Assembly (NCBI GenBank): GCA_036426205.1
Contig: CM071573.1
Location: 77,100,159 to 77,164,158 of the forward strand
From: Ascaphus truei
Taxonomy: Eukaryota; Chordata; Amphibia; Anura; Ascaphidae
Length of the DNA: 64,000 nt
Direction of reading: 5' to 3'
Under the pieces are notes generated by a model that was not told the DNA's origin, searched no databases, and was given only the letters and a program-made list of their open reading frames with translations. The translations under genes were made by a program, and so were the position numbers. This document shows, piece after piece, positions 1 through 9,046 of the stretch (positions are counted from its first letter, which is position 1; each line of letters starts with the position of its first letter).

Positions 1-211
1 TAAAACAAAGTATTAAATATGTCGAGCTGAATGAACCACTGGATTAGCCACGTGTGAGCAATGATAGGAATACAGTGACTGAAATAGCCATGTGGACAAT
101 AGATTGCTTACATGAAAGTGATCTCACTTAATATAGTGGTTAAGCCATCTAGATATAACGGAACCCTAATCGGATGACCTAGTGGAAAGAAAATGTAAAA
201 ACTGGACGGCC
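1..211. other. Flank left of the large transposon
   Basis: AT-rich sequence with no recognisable gene or repeat. It is taken as host flank of the element that starts near 212, although the exact left terminus is unclear. Confidence 0.4.
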
Positions 212-239
212 ATAAGACTCAAGATGGGTTGAATTACCC

Positions 240-432
240 AAAATACTGCTCCGGCAGCTTTTTTTATGTTCCTGGAATGCCACGCTGTTCACGCGGAGCA
301 TGCCGGGCTCCCAGCCAGGGTCATGCCCGGCTGACGCGTGGTTGATGTATTTATTGATAATGGTTCGGATTTTAATAGGCTGCAATGCTTCGCGTGTCCG
401 CCAGATGGCATAAATTCATGAATTGTAATGCG
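240..432 (+). repeat. Left subterminal region shared with the derived MITEs
   Basis: Aligns by eye with 44440-44643 and, inverted, with 54686-54880. Shared anchors are CCTGGAATGC, a TCATGCCCGGCTGACG-like block, TAATAGGCTGCAATGCTTCG and GGCATAAATTCATGAATTG. Similarity ends at about 432 (GTAATGC). In the MITEs the sequence then jumps to the right-end region of the large element (about 8893). This is non-coding and presumably holds transposase binding sites. Confidence 0.7.
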
Positions 433-630
433 CCGAATCAGTAATGTGTCGGCTTGCAGGTGTTTCGTTTAAAAAAGATACCGTACCACAGTGTGCTATT
501 GTAACTTGGCCATGGCCTTGAGACTGAAGGAAGAGGTTGCAAAAATGTATCAATTTAGGCTTTTCATATTAAAGAAAGACAAAGACCAGTTTCAGTTTGT
601 CTTACACTATTCTCCAGAGACCCACCCGCC
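433..630 (+). promoter_or_regulatory. 5' region of the forkhead-like gene
   Basis: About 200 bp between the MITE-shared end and the ATG at 631. The context CCCGCCATGA is a good vertebrate initiation context, and the preceding 60 bp are pyrimidine- and CA-rich. No clear TATA box was identified, so the promoter role is inferred only from position. Confidence 0.3.
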
Positions 631-1233
631 ATGAGTGTGCCAGTGAAGCCTGCTTTCCAAAAACCTGACAGAAGTTACGCGTATTTGATATGGGCCGCGA
701 TTAATGCAACAGATGATAAGATGGGAACAGTTGCTCAAATTTATCAGTATTTTATCGAAAACTATGACTTTTACAAATTTTCACCAACTCCTCATACGTG
801 GAAGCGTGCAATAAGGAAAAGGTTATGTAGTGACCCCTGTTTTCACCGTATTGAGCCCCAATTCGTTTGAGGGTATTGGTGTGTGTCACCGGATTTTTCC
901 CGTATCTATGATCATGGAGGCGGCAAAAGGCAAAGGGTCGTGTTAAAACCAACTAAGAAGCGACAGTCGCTGCCAAGCAATGCACCAGCACCAGCACCAG
1001 CACCGGCTTCCAATGACGGTCCCACTGTCAGTGACAACCCTGAGCCTGAGGCTGAGCTGGATTTGGCGTGCAGTTTTGATGAAGCTTGCATGTACCTAAG
1101 TGATTTCCAGCCTCACCTGCTGACTACAGGTGGACTAGTCCCGCTGCCAACTATCGACGTGGATGATGAAGAAAGCTGGACTGGCAGTGGACCGGCGCCG
1201 GCGCAAGCTGAATGGGAAATTCAATGGTGAGTA
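631..1233 (+). pseudogene. Forkhead-like DNA-binding protein encoded by the transposon, one in-frame stop
   Basis: One frame runs from ATG 631 to TGA 1231-1233 (200 codons) with a single in-frame TGA at 868-870. Residues 8-95 follow the forkhead (winged-helix) pattern: KP..RSYAYLIWAAIN (helix 1), QIYQYFIENYDFYKF (helix 2), TWKRAIRKRLCSDPCF (recognition helix 3 and the DCF-like turn), then after the stop GYWCVSPDF, the usual G.YW.L.P strand. The stop therefore interrupts a domain that continues in the same frame. The Asn and His that canonical forkhead proteins place in helix 3 (WQNSIRH) are replaced here (WKRAIRK), so DNA specificity probably differs. The tail has an Ala-Pro repeat and an acidic region (DEESW) that resembles an activation domain. 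A splice donor (GTGAGT at 1226) could replace the terminal stop. Forkhead fold assignment is by eye; function is inferred. Confidence 0.7.
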
Positions 1234-2473
1234 CTGTCTTGTTGCCGTATTATTGTGGTGGGGCTGGCTGGGTACTTCTTTAGGGGGCTGACCATTACTG
1301 TACTGTACTGTACATTAAAACTTTTCAAACGGCTAATGGGGGGATTTCGATGGGTAATATTGTACTGTATGCTGATGTTTTCCGGCCGTACAGTATACTG
1401 TGTAATAAACCCGAATAAATAAAACTATGCATTTATTCTAAATGTTCAGTATTGTGTCATTATTTGTCTTCCACAGTATACTGTACAGTGGTTTACAGTG
1501 CCTAACATCTATGGGCAAAAATAATTTTGTTCCTAGGTGCCCTAGAACAGAAGTTCCCACGCCAATTGCCCGTGAACTTGACCGCGGCCCTAAGTAGTTC
1601 CCACGCCAATTGCGCGAATAAAATGTAAAATAACCCGTTCTGTGGGTCTGAGCGGGTTGAAATTTACCTAGTCCTCATGCGGGGGGACCTTTGCCATAGT
1701 GGCAAAATATCAGCCTTGCACGACCCCCGGAACCGGAGGTACAAAAAGACAGTTTAAAAGCACATTACCAAAGTGGCTTTTTTTCTGCCATGCAAGACAA
1801 TGGCAGAAACCTGAATTTTAACATCACCCTGACTCCGTTCTGTTGCCACGAGAGGGTCGCAATTTGCCATGCAATCCTGCCGCAACTAGGACCGAATCTG
1901 AGCCCTCTAGGTCGAACAGAACCGAAGTTGTGGGTTCCAGGTTTCTGCTCATTCTGACTTAGCCGGTTCAAAGCTTTCTCCGCCATTACGCTCAATGGTA
2001 GGACCCTCCTCGCCGGCGTGACCCTTTCTCGCCACCATTACTGCTCGGACCCTGTTGGGGTCAAGTGAGGGGGTTCCTAACATCTAGGGGCCAAATAAAT
2101 TTTATTTCTAGGTGCCCTAAAACAGAAGTTCCCACGCCAATTGACCTAGTTCCCACGCCAATTGCTGTAGTTCCTACGCCAATTGCGCGACCAGCCAGTT
2201 AAAAAACAGTGCAGCAAGCCTCTACAGTACATTTGTTACACTGACAAAGGAGCAAATGGAAACAATTTGAGGCAATTCAACTTATTCTTTTATTGGTGGA
2301 GTCAGTACAAAAACACTTATTTACACATACAGTACAGTACTGTACAATGTTGAAACATTTAAAGTGTACAGCAATTCAAAACATCAACACACAATAATAC
2401 ATTCTACAGCCTTTATTAATTTCTTCTGCCACAAAACATTTTTGGTGCATGGGGCAAAGGGAGTTAAAGTGAC
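1224..2473 (+). repeat. Left arm of a long inner inverted repeat
   Basis: Reverse complement of 7546-8666, with some indels. It begins at the splice-donor-like ATGGTGAGTACTGTC just at the end of the forkhead ORF and ends near GAGTTAAAGTGAC. It contains AATAAA signals near 1402-1422 that could terminate the forkhead transcript, an acceptor-like TTTGTCTTCCACAG near 1475, and five copies of a CACGCCAATTG motif (near 1559, 1603, 2134, 2152, 2173). The short ORFs inside are not supported as genes. Confidence 0.8.
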
Positions 2474-3509
2474 TTGCTTTTTATGTGCTGTATTTGGGGG
2501 TTGTCTTTGGGGGTTTATTCATCCAATTATTATGATGAACTGCCTTTTGAAATTACACTGCTGTTAACTATTTCAGCCACACACCTCCAGAGTTTTTAAT
2601 CCCTCCCTTGCCAAGCATATTGCCATTGTGTTCTTAATCCGCCCATAGCCGAGCTACAAACACAGTACGCCTGCGTCTAATCACACCATCCCCCTCCCCC
2701 AACCCACTGTAGGGGTGGCTGTCAATGATTATGATTCGCAGGAAAGTGAATAAATATTTATTTTATTTTATCAGGAACCAAAAAATACAAATATAAAAAT
2801 AATCAGGAATAATACATACAGTAATGCAGTCTTTATTAAGTTATTTTGGCAGCTTGAAATTGGATAACCATTTGGAAAACCTTTGGAAAACATGGGGAAA
2901 CATGAGTAATGCACATTTATAAGAATATGATTTAATACTACAGTATATACAGTACAGTACTGTAATGTACTGTATAATATACTATACTGTATAGTAAAAT
3001 TAATTTTTCTTTAGTCTTTATCTTTTCCTCTGTCTGTTGTACAGTAGTTCATTGAGAGAGGATAGGTTTTGTGTACATCATTGCTGCTGTTAATATACTG
3101 TACATTTGACTGTACAAGCAGATTTGACTGGACACAACGCCCCCATCCCCCTAGGCCACCGTTTTTCCTGGAACGACAAGAAAACCAAAAATTTGTGCAG
3201 TTACTGTACTGTATTATGGCAGAACTACTGTAGGTGGCTAGTGCAGCTTTGTCTGGAAAGAAAAAAATGGGGCAGTTACTGTAGCAGGCAGTTACTGTAG
3301 TACTGTCAAACTAGTGTACTGTATACTGTACTGGAACTACTGTACTGTATACTCTGACTACTGTTAAATTCTATGTACTGTAACCTGATTGCTGGTGCTG
3401 CTCTCTCTGTAAAGAAAAAACTAACTACTGTATACAGTACTAGTACTCTTACTATCTGGAAAGAAAAAATCTTTGCCATACTTACCTGTCCCATACTGTA
3501 CTTACAATA
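2474..3509. other. AT-rich internal spacer of the large transposon
   Basis: No coding potential recognised. It holds many copies of the self-complementary word TACTGTACAGTA or halves of it, densest at 2935-2995 and 3190-3520. A region near 2700-2830 is A/T-rich. It probably includes the transposase 3' UTR on the minus strand. Confidence 0.5.
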
Positions 3510-5639
3510 CTACAGCACAGTACTACTTTCCTGATGCTTGCCCATTACGGGCAACACAGTGGCAATATGGTCTATATATTTATTTCAGCGTTCCACGGTG
3601 AGTACATCGTTCCAAAAACTCAGTATGCCTTTCAACAACTCGTCCTTTTTGGAGGGTTTCACCTCTTTCCGGATATGGTCCTTCAGCTGATGCCAGACCA
3701 TTTCGATCGGATTGAAGTCTGGCGACCTGTCATTGGAAAGAAAGGACAATTGGTTTAAGAGCTAAAAACAGTGGGGAACAAAAATGGGACACGATCTACT
3801 GCACTTACTCCGCTGGCGTCTTCACCCAGTTGATGCCGCGCTCAAGGATATGCGCCGTTGACGCAGTGTGCTTGGGATCGTTGTCCTGGTAGAAGCGGTG
3901 ACCATGGGGAAAGTCGCGGGTGATCTCGGGCACAATGTTGTCTTGGAAGAAAGCTTTATTCATGATTCCTATAGCAAGAAAAGAAAAGTGCTCAAAAAAC
4001 TGCACAATAGTGCATACGGTAAGGAAACACTAGTCAAGTACAGTGCATTAGGCGACATTATATTTGATAAATTTTACCTTCAAAGATGACAATGCATCCC
4101 GGTCCACGCCTAGAGATGGCACCCCACACATGCAGCTTCACAGGGTGTTTTGGCCGCGGCTTCAAAGATAAGCGGCCTTTTTTGTGGAACGCAAATAGTG
4201 CAAATCTCTCCAGCGACACAGTAGACTCATCAGTGAAGATGCAATCCTGGAAAGTCTCCCCACTGTCGATCCATGCCTGGGCCTGGAGCACTCTTTTGAT
4301 TTTGTTTGCGTCCCGTATCATGGGGTACACTCTGTAATGACAAGGAATAAAAAAATTTTTTAGCGGCACAGTGCAGTACAGTTTGCTAAACAACACTTTT
4401 ACCTCCTGTACTGTCCAGTACTAACCTCACACGTCCATATTTCTATCCAATGCTGCGTCTCATCTTCTTTATGCTGGTCTCGGATACAGTCAGATTGTGC
4501 TTTTCCTGCAGAGTGTTTTTAACCCTTAATGCTCTCCTCTCATCATTCTCCTCACTTATTTTGTCCACCAGAAGAGTTGTCTCCCTACAATGTAAAGAAA
4601 ATATATTGTTTTATTAATATGCAGCAATATAAAATGTATATACTGTAAATATAATGTTGTAATATTAAATAAATTGAAATATACAAAAAATATAGACTGC
4701 TGTACTATAAATATACACAATAAATATACTGTTGTAATATAAATATACATCCTACTGGTGTATATACCGTTGTAAGATTAATTGAAATATACAAAAAATG
4801 TTACTGCTTACTATAAATATAAATAGACAACATATATTTAACTGTTTGTTACTATAAATATAGATATAGACAAAATAAATATACTGTTGTAATTGTTATA
4901 ATATAAATATACAGTAATCCTTCAGTTCTACCGTTAATTAAACCTTGTAAAATTAATTGATATACAAAAAATGTATAGCTGATGTTACTATAAATAATAA
5001 TAGACAAAATATTATATACTGTTGTATCTTACAATATTAAATACAAATAAAATTACTGTTGTAATATAAATAATAATATACGTACAATCCTATACAGTTA
5101 TACCGTTGTAAGATTAATTGAAATACAAAAATGTATACTGCTTGTACTATAATATAAATAGACAAATATATATACGGTTGTACTATAAATATTAATATAC
5201 AAAATAAATATACTGTTGTAAAATAAATATAAATATAACAGTAACATCCTATACAGTATATACCGTTGTAAGATTAATTGAAATATACAAAATGTATTCT
5301 GCTGTACTATAATTAATAGACAAACTATTGTATGTTGTACTATAAATCACCGAAATAACAAAGTATTACAAGTTAGATACAGAACTGTACTGTAGATGTA
5401 CAGTACAGTTTTCTATATATTTTTTTTGTTAAGTTTTATAAATATACTTACGCGTTTGTTACCCTTGGTGCCTTTTTCCGGTTTCTGTTTTGTCCGTGTG
5501 CATGATAGCTCAAGGTGTTTAATGGCACAACGAGGCCAGAAGTAGCTAACCAGCATTGGATAGCAGCAATTCGGTGTCCGCTCCTGTACATCTCCTTAAT
5601 TCGCATGCTGAGATCCTTAGAAATCTTTTTAACAGGCAT
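3510..5639 (-). pseudogene. Tc1/mariner-type DDE transposase in five exons, two in-frame stops
   Basis: Exons on the minus strand: 5639-5452, 4584-4426, 4331-4078, 3968-3809 and 3726-3510. All four introns are GT-AG (donors GTAAGT, GTTAGT, GTAAAA, GTAAGT) and the reading frame is preserved across every junction, giving about 325 codons, the usual length for Tc1-type transposases. Exon 1 (MPVKKISKDLSMRIKEMY) looks like the N-terminal helix-turn-helix. Exon 3 has IFTDES with the first catalytic Asp and LHVWGAISRRGPG; exon 4 has [10 protein letters not shown] with the second Asp; exon 5 has SPDFNPIEMVW with the Glu. By my count 32 residues separate the second Asp and the Glu, two fewer than the common DD34E spacing. 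Breaks: TAG at 4445-4443, probably an old Trp codon (exon 2), and TGA at 3587-3585, probably an old Cys codon, followed by the still conserved KYIDH region. It cleaves and rejoins TIR ends at TA sites. Confidence 0.88.
4585..5451 (-). repeat. Intron 1 of the transposase, degenerate AT-rich tandem repeat
   Basis: 867 bp intron with donor GTAAGTATA and acceptor TTTACATTGTAG on the minus strand. It is largely made of units of about 160 bp. On the plus strand these are recognised by TACCGTTGTAAGATTAATTG and ACAAAAAATGTAT-like blocks near 4770, 4945, 5105 and 5265, with a shorter copy near 4671. No ORF is supported. Confidence 0.65.
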
Positions 5640-5874
5640 TGCTGCGAGTAGAAAGAAATACAAACACAAGAATGTATATTCGATGTTTAGTCGATGTGTA
5701 TTCTATGTGCAGTGAATCCACAAAATGGATGGTGTATTTATACGGTAATGACTCACATGCCCACTTTCAACACCTGCATAAAAGGTCACACACTTTGCAT
5801 AGGCCACCACTCCATGATCTTTATCTGAACTTGCCCTTGTCCAGATACTGTACTGCATTGTGCCACCTGCTTCC
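5640..5874. promoter_or_regulatory. Divergent promoter region between transposase and BEN gene
   Basis: The transposase ATG (5639, -) and the BEN ORF ATG (5875, +) lie back to back 235 bp apart. The region holds a TATA-like ATAAAAGG at 5778-5785 on the + strand and GTATTTATACGG near 5731-5742. A shared regulatory region is the simplest reading. Transcript starts cannot be placed from sequence alone. Confidence 0.5.
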
Positions 5875-7250
5875 ATGGAGCATCCCCGGTTCTATGGACG
5901 TAAGAACCCACTCACCTCTGCCGTGCCTGTCATGCTGAAAAAGCGAAAGGCAGGAGCCGTTTCCACGCCAAGGGCAAAGCGACAGGCTAAGGCCAATAAA
6001 GAAAACCTTCTGCTGACCCCAAAGGTTAAGGGTTTTCTTAGACGTAAGCCTCATTATGTGAAGAAGATATACGGTGATGTACTCTCGACACAAAACGAAT
6101 GGCAGCCAACCCATCGAATCCGCAGACCACTTCCTCCCATATGCTTCGACGACTCTGCTGTAGCTGTCCCGGAAATCTTCATCCCGTCTTCTCCACCCCC
6201 ATCTTCTCCGGTTCCATCTGACGACGGGTCACTGTCTCATTTGCGCTTAGACGACTCTGCTTCTCGCCCAGAAATCCAAATGTCACCTTCTCCATCCCTC
6301 TTCGACGACGCTGCCGCTTCTCCTCTACCGGGTATCCACAGGTCACCTCCTCCACTCTCCATCAATGCCGCTTCTCTCCATGGAACCCCCATCTCATCCT
6401 CCGTTGCACCCATCCCCCCAGATGTCCAGACGCCATGCACAAGAAGCAGCTCGTTGAACCGGATGCTGAATGGGATAAGTGTGGATCTCCCCGGGAATTC
6501 TATTGTGCTGGCAAAGATAGATCTGCTTCATGAGACCATGTTAAATGTAGAGCAACGGATGCTACAAATGGAGCAACGGATGGATCAACGGATGGAGAAG
6601 ATAGAGGCTGACATTGCGGGCATACATTATTTGCTTGGTGCTAATGCCCCTGTTTCCACGACGCCGGAGCAGGAGGGTGACATGGATGTGATGAATGGGA
6701 CCTTCGACCCCCTTCCTTCACCAAGTGCACCCCCTCCACCAGAAGATGTAGTGTACATGTATGCCGTTGAGGAGGACATGACAACCCCGTCAAGACCACG
6801 CCAGGAGACAACACGGCGACCAAGACAGGAGGAAAGCTTCCTCCCAGACATCCTACCATCGCCCGTTGCCTCAAGCACACCCGTTCCCAAAAGACCTACA
6901 CCAGCTCGCATCGAAACAGTGCCCGACATCACCTTGTGCGATCTGCCACGGGGCTCATGGAGAAGTATAGGGTGATGAGTGATGGTGTACCCCACAAGTA
7001 TGCCTTGATCATTTTTAAACACCATGTTCCCTACACGTTGTACTGCGAGTGGGTGTTCAAAGTGAACTACGATGGGAATCGCGTAAAAAAGGCCCTTCCT
7101 GCCAATTTAAGGAAAAACATTGTGGAAGAAATGTGGCGCTTTTATACAGTTACAGATCCTGTAATGAAAGGCGTTAGAGACTGCATTAATGGCGTTTTGC
7201 GCCATGCAAGGAATCGGCCATGGATGGACAATGTGGAGGACTGTCAGTGA
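5875..7250 (+). pseudogene. BEN-domain protein encoded by the transposon, frameshifted before the BEN domain
   Basis: The first frame runs from ATG 5875 to TGA 6973-6975. The N-terminus is basic (MLKKRKAG, RAKRQAK), followed by a Pro/Ser-rich low-complexity region, a coiled-coil-like segment with repeated EQRM/DQRM (about 6550-6610), and a second Pro-rich stretch. The BEN-like domain follows in another frame (about 6951-7246): HKYALIIFKHHV, RVKKALPANLRKNIVEEM and DCINGVLRHARNR, which match the typical BEN helices and the IN.KLR signature. A one-base loss in the GGGG run at 6950-6953 would explain the switch; an undetected intron is the alternative. A donor GTGAGA at 7247 and an acceptor TTTTTTTTCACAG ending at 7353 could add a short last exon ending at 7412-7414, with AATAAA near 7522. 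BEN domains bind DNA or chromatin. The role here may be repression or end binding (inference). Confidence 0.62.
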
Positions 7251-7545
7251 GACCATACTGTTGTGCTGAACTGTATTGTACTGTACATGTTTTGCCCTAC
7301 AGTACTTGCTGTACTTAAACAAAGGAGATGTTGATGTGTGTTTTTTTTCACAGGACATGCACAACTCCAGTCCCTGAGGGCCGCAAACAGGCACGGTTTT
7401 CAACGTTGCCCTGAAAACCTGCCCTGTTTGCTGCCCTCTAGGACTGAACTGGTGCAGGTCTGACTGACAGTGTTGCGCACCATCCCACTGTACTGTACTG
7501 TATACAGTACTGGGTTTCTTTAATAAAGGAGATGTTACTTAAAAT
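7251..7545 (+). other. 3' region of the BEN gene
   Basis: Contains a possible last exon (7354-7414) preceded by a strong polypyrimidine tract and CAG, several TACTGTAC words near 7265-7300 and 7488-7512, and TTTAATAAAGG near 7520 as a possible polyadenylation signal. Confidence 0.4.
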
Positions 7546-8666
7546 GTCACTTTAACTCCCTTTGCCCCATGCACCAAAAATGTTTTGTTTTGTTGATGTT
7601 TTGAATTGCTGTGCACTTTAAATGTTTCAACATTGTACAGTACTGTACTGTATGTGAAAATAAATGTTTTTGTACTGACTCCACCAATAAAATAATAAGT
7701 TGAATTGCCTCAAATTGTTTCCATTTGCTCCTTTGCCAGTGTAACAAATGTACTGTAGAGGCTTGCTGCACTGTTTTTTAACTGGCTGGTCGCGCAATTG
7801 GAGTGGGAACTTCTGTTTTAGGGCACCTAGAAATAAAATTTATTTGGCCCCTAGATGTCAGGAACTCCCTCACTTGACCCCAACAGGGTCCGAGCAGTAA
7901 TGGCGACGAGAAAGGGTCACGCCGGCGAGGAGGGTCCTACCATTGAGCGTAATGGCAGAGAAAGCTTTGAACCGGCTAAGTCAGAATGAGCAGAAACCTG
8001 GAACCCACAACTTCGGTTTTGTTCGACCTAGAGGGCTCAGATTCGGTCACAATGTAGTTCTAGTTGCGGCAGGATTGCATGGCAAATTGCGACCCTCTCG
8101 TGGCAACAGAACGGAGTCAGGGTGATGTTAAATTTCAGGTTTCTGCCATTGACTTGCATGGCAGAAAAAAAGCCACTTTGGTAATGTGCTTTTAAACTGT
8201 CTTTTTGTACCTCCGGTTCCGGGGGTCGTGCAAGGCTGATATTTTGCCACTATGGCAAGGGTCCCCCCGCATGAGGACCAGGTAAATTTCAACCCGCTCA
8301 GACCCACAGAATGGGTTATTTTACATTTTATTCGCGCAATTGGCGTGGGAACTAATTTGGGGCCGCGGTCAAGTTCACGGGCAATTGGCGTGGGAACTTC
8401 TGTTCTAGGGCACCTAGGAACAAAATTATTTTTGCCCATAGATGTTAGGCACTGTATACCACTGTACAGTATACTGTGGAAGACAAATAATGACACGATA
8501 CTGAACATGTAGAATAAATGCATAGTTTTATTTATTCGGGTTTATTACACAGTATACTGAGAAAAAACAAAAAGAAAAGTTTTAATGTACAGTAATGGTC
8601 AGCCCCCTAAAGAAGTACCCAGCCAGCCCCACCAAAATAATACGGCAACAAGACAGTACTCACCAT
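7546..8666 (-). repeat. Right arm of the long inner inverted repeat
   Basis: Reverse complement of 1224-2473. It ends at the same splice-donor-like word, read on the minus strand as ATGGTGAGTACTGTC (8666 downward). It contains inverted copies of the CAATTGGCGTGGGAACT motif near 8337 and 8383 and a variant near 7794. A further partial repeat of the AACAGGGTCCGAGCA block lies just outside (about 8690-8735). Confidence 0.8.
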
Positions 8667-8879
8667 AGAATTAAAATTCATTTTCCCCCAGATGTTAGGA
8701 ACCCCCTCACTTCACCCCAACAGGGTCCGAGCATGTACAGTACAGTACTGTACTTTAAAATAAAATTAAATATGCAATTTTACTATTACTGCGCGCACAA
8801 GCACAGACTGTGTACTGTAGGTTGAACCGCGAAGGTATTAGACTTCAGAGACAACAGCTCGCAAACGCCCCCATGCATT

Positions 8880-9044
8880 TTGACACGGAATTGCAGTATT
8901 GCAGCCAGCGGGAATAAAATGCTTAAATCACGGGCGCGAAATAACGCAATACACTCCGGGAGAAAACGTTACTAAACCGCACATCACCGGGATATTCCGA
9001 AATTCGCGGAACTAGCCAACTTCGAATAAAGTTGGTCTCCACTG
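8880..9044 (+). repeat. Right subterminal and terminal region of the large transposon
   Basis: Matches the right halves of the two MITEs: GCAGCCAGCGGGAATAAAATGCTT, then CACTCCGGGAGAAAA-like, then GGAACTAGCC and the terminal TTCGAATAAAG...CACTG. The flank is TA (9045-9046). This copy is more diverged than the MITEs, consistent with an older insertion. Confidence 0.75.
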
Positions 9045-9046
9045 TA

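Larger units (their letters stand above)
212..9044 (+). mobile_element. Large three-gene Tc1/mariner-type DNA transposon, about 8.8 kb
   Basis: Seen: the right terminus reads TTCGAATAAAGTTGGTCTCCACTG followed by TA (9045-9046). It corresponds position by position to the right ends of two short MITEs in this window that are flanked by TA on both sides. The left subterminal part (about 240-432) matches the left part of the same MITEs. Between the ends lie a forkhead-like ORF, a Tc1-type DDE transposase in five exons and a BEN-domain ORF, plus a pair of about 1.1-1.25 kb inverted arms. Known: Tc1/mariner elements duplicate TA and usually are 1.3-2.5 kb with one gene, so this one is unusually large and gene-rich. 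The left terminal inverted repeat is degenerate and its start could lie anywhere from 205 to 240. Every gene in this copy carries at least one inactivating change, so it is probably non-autonomous now. Confidence 0.75.

Noticed and set aside
7943..8125. Small ORF starting MSVMAEKALNRLSQ, also found in the left arm at 1765-1995
   Set aside because: Shared because the arms are duplicates. The C-terminal halves diverge by frameshift and no domain is recognised.
8128..8523. 131-codon minus ORF in the right arm
   Set aside because: The left arm copy breaks the frame by indels, so conservation as a protein is not supported. The sequence looks regulatory.
212..9044. Large virus-like transposon (Maverick/adintovirus type)
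   Set aside because: No DNA polymerase B, capsid, ATPase, protease or retroviral-like integrase. The nuclease is a Tc1-type DDE and the target is TA.
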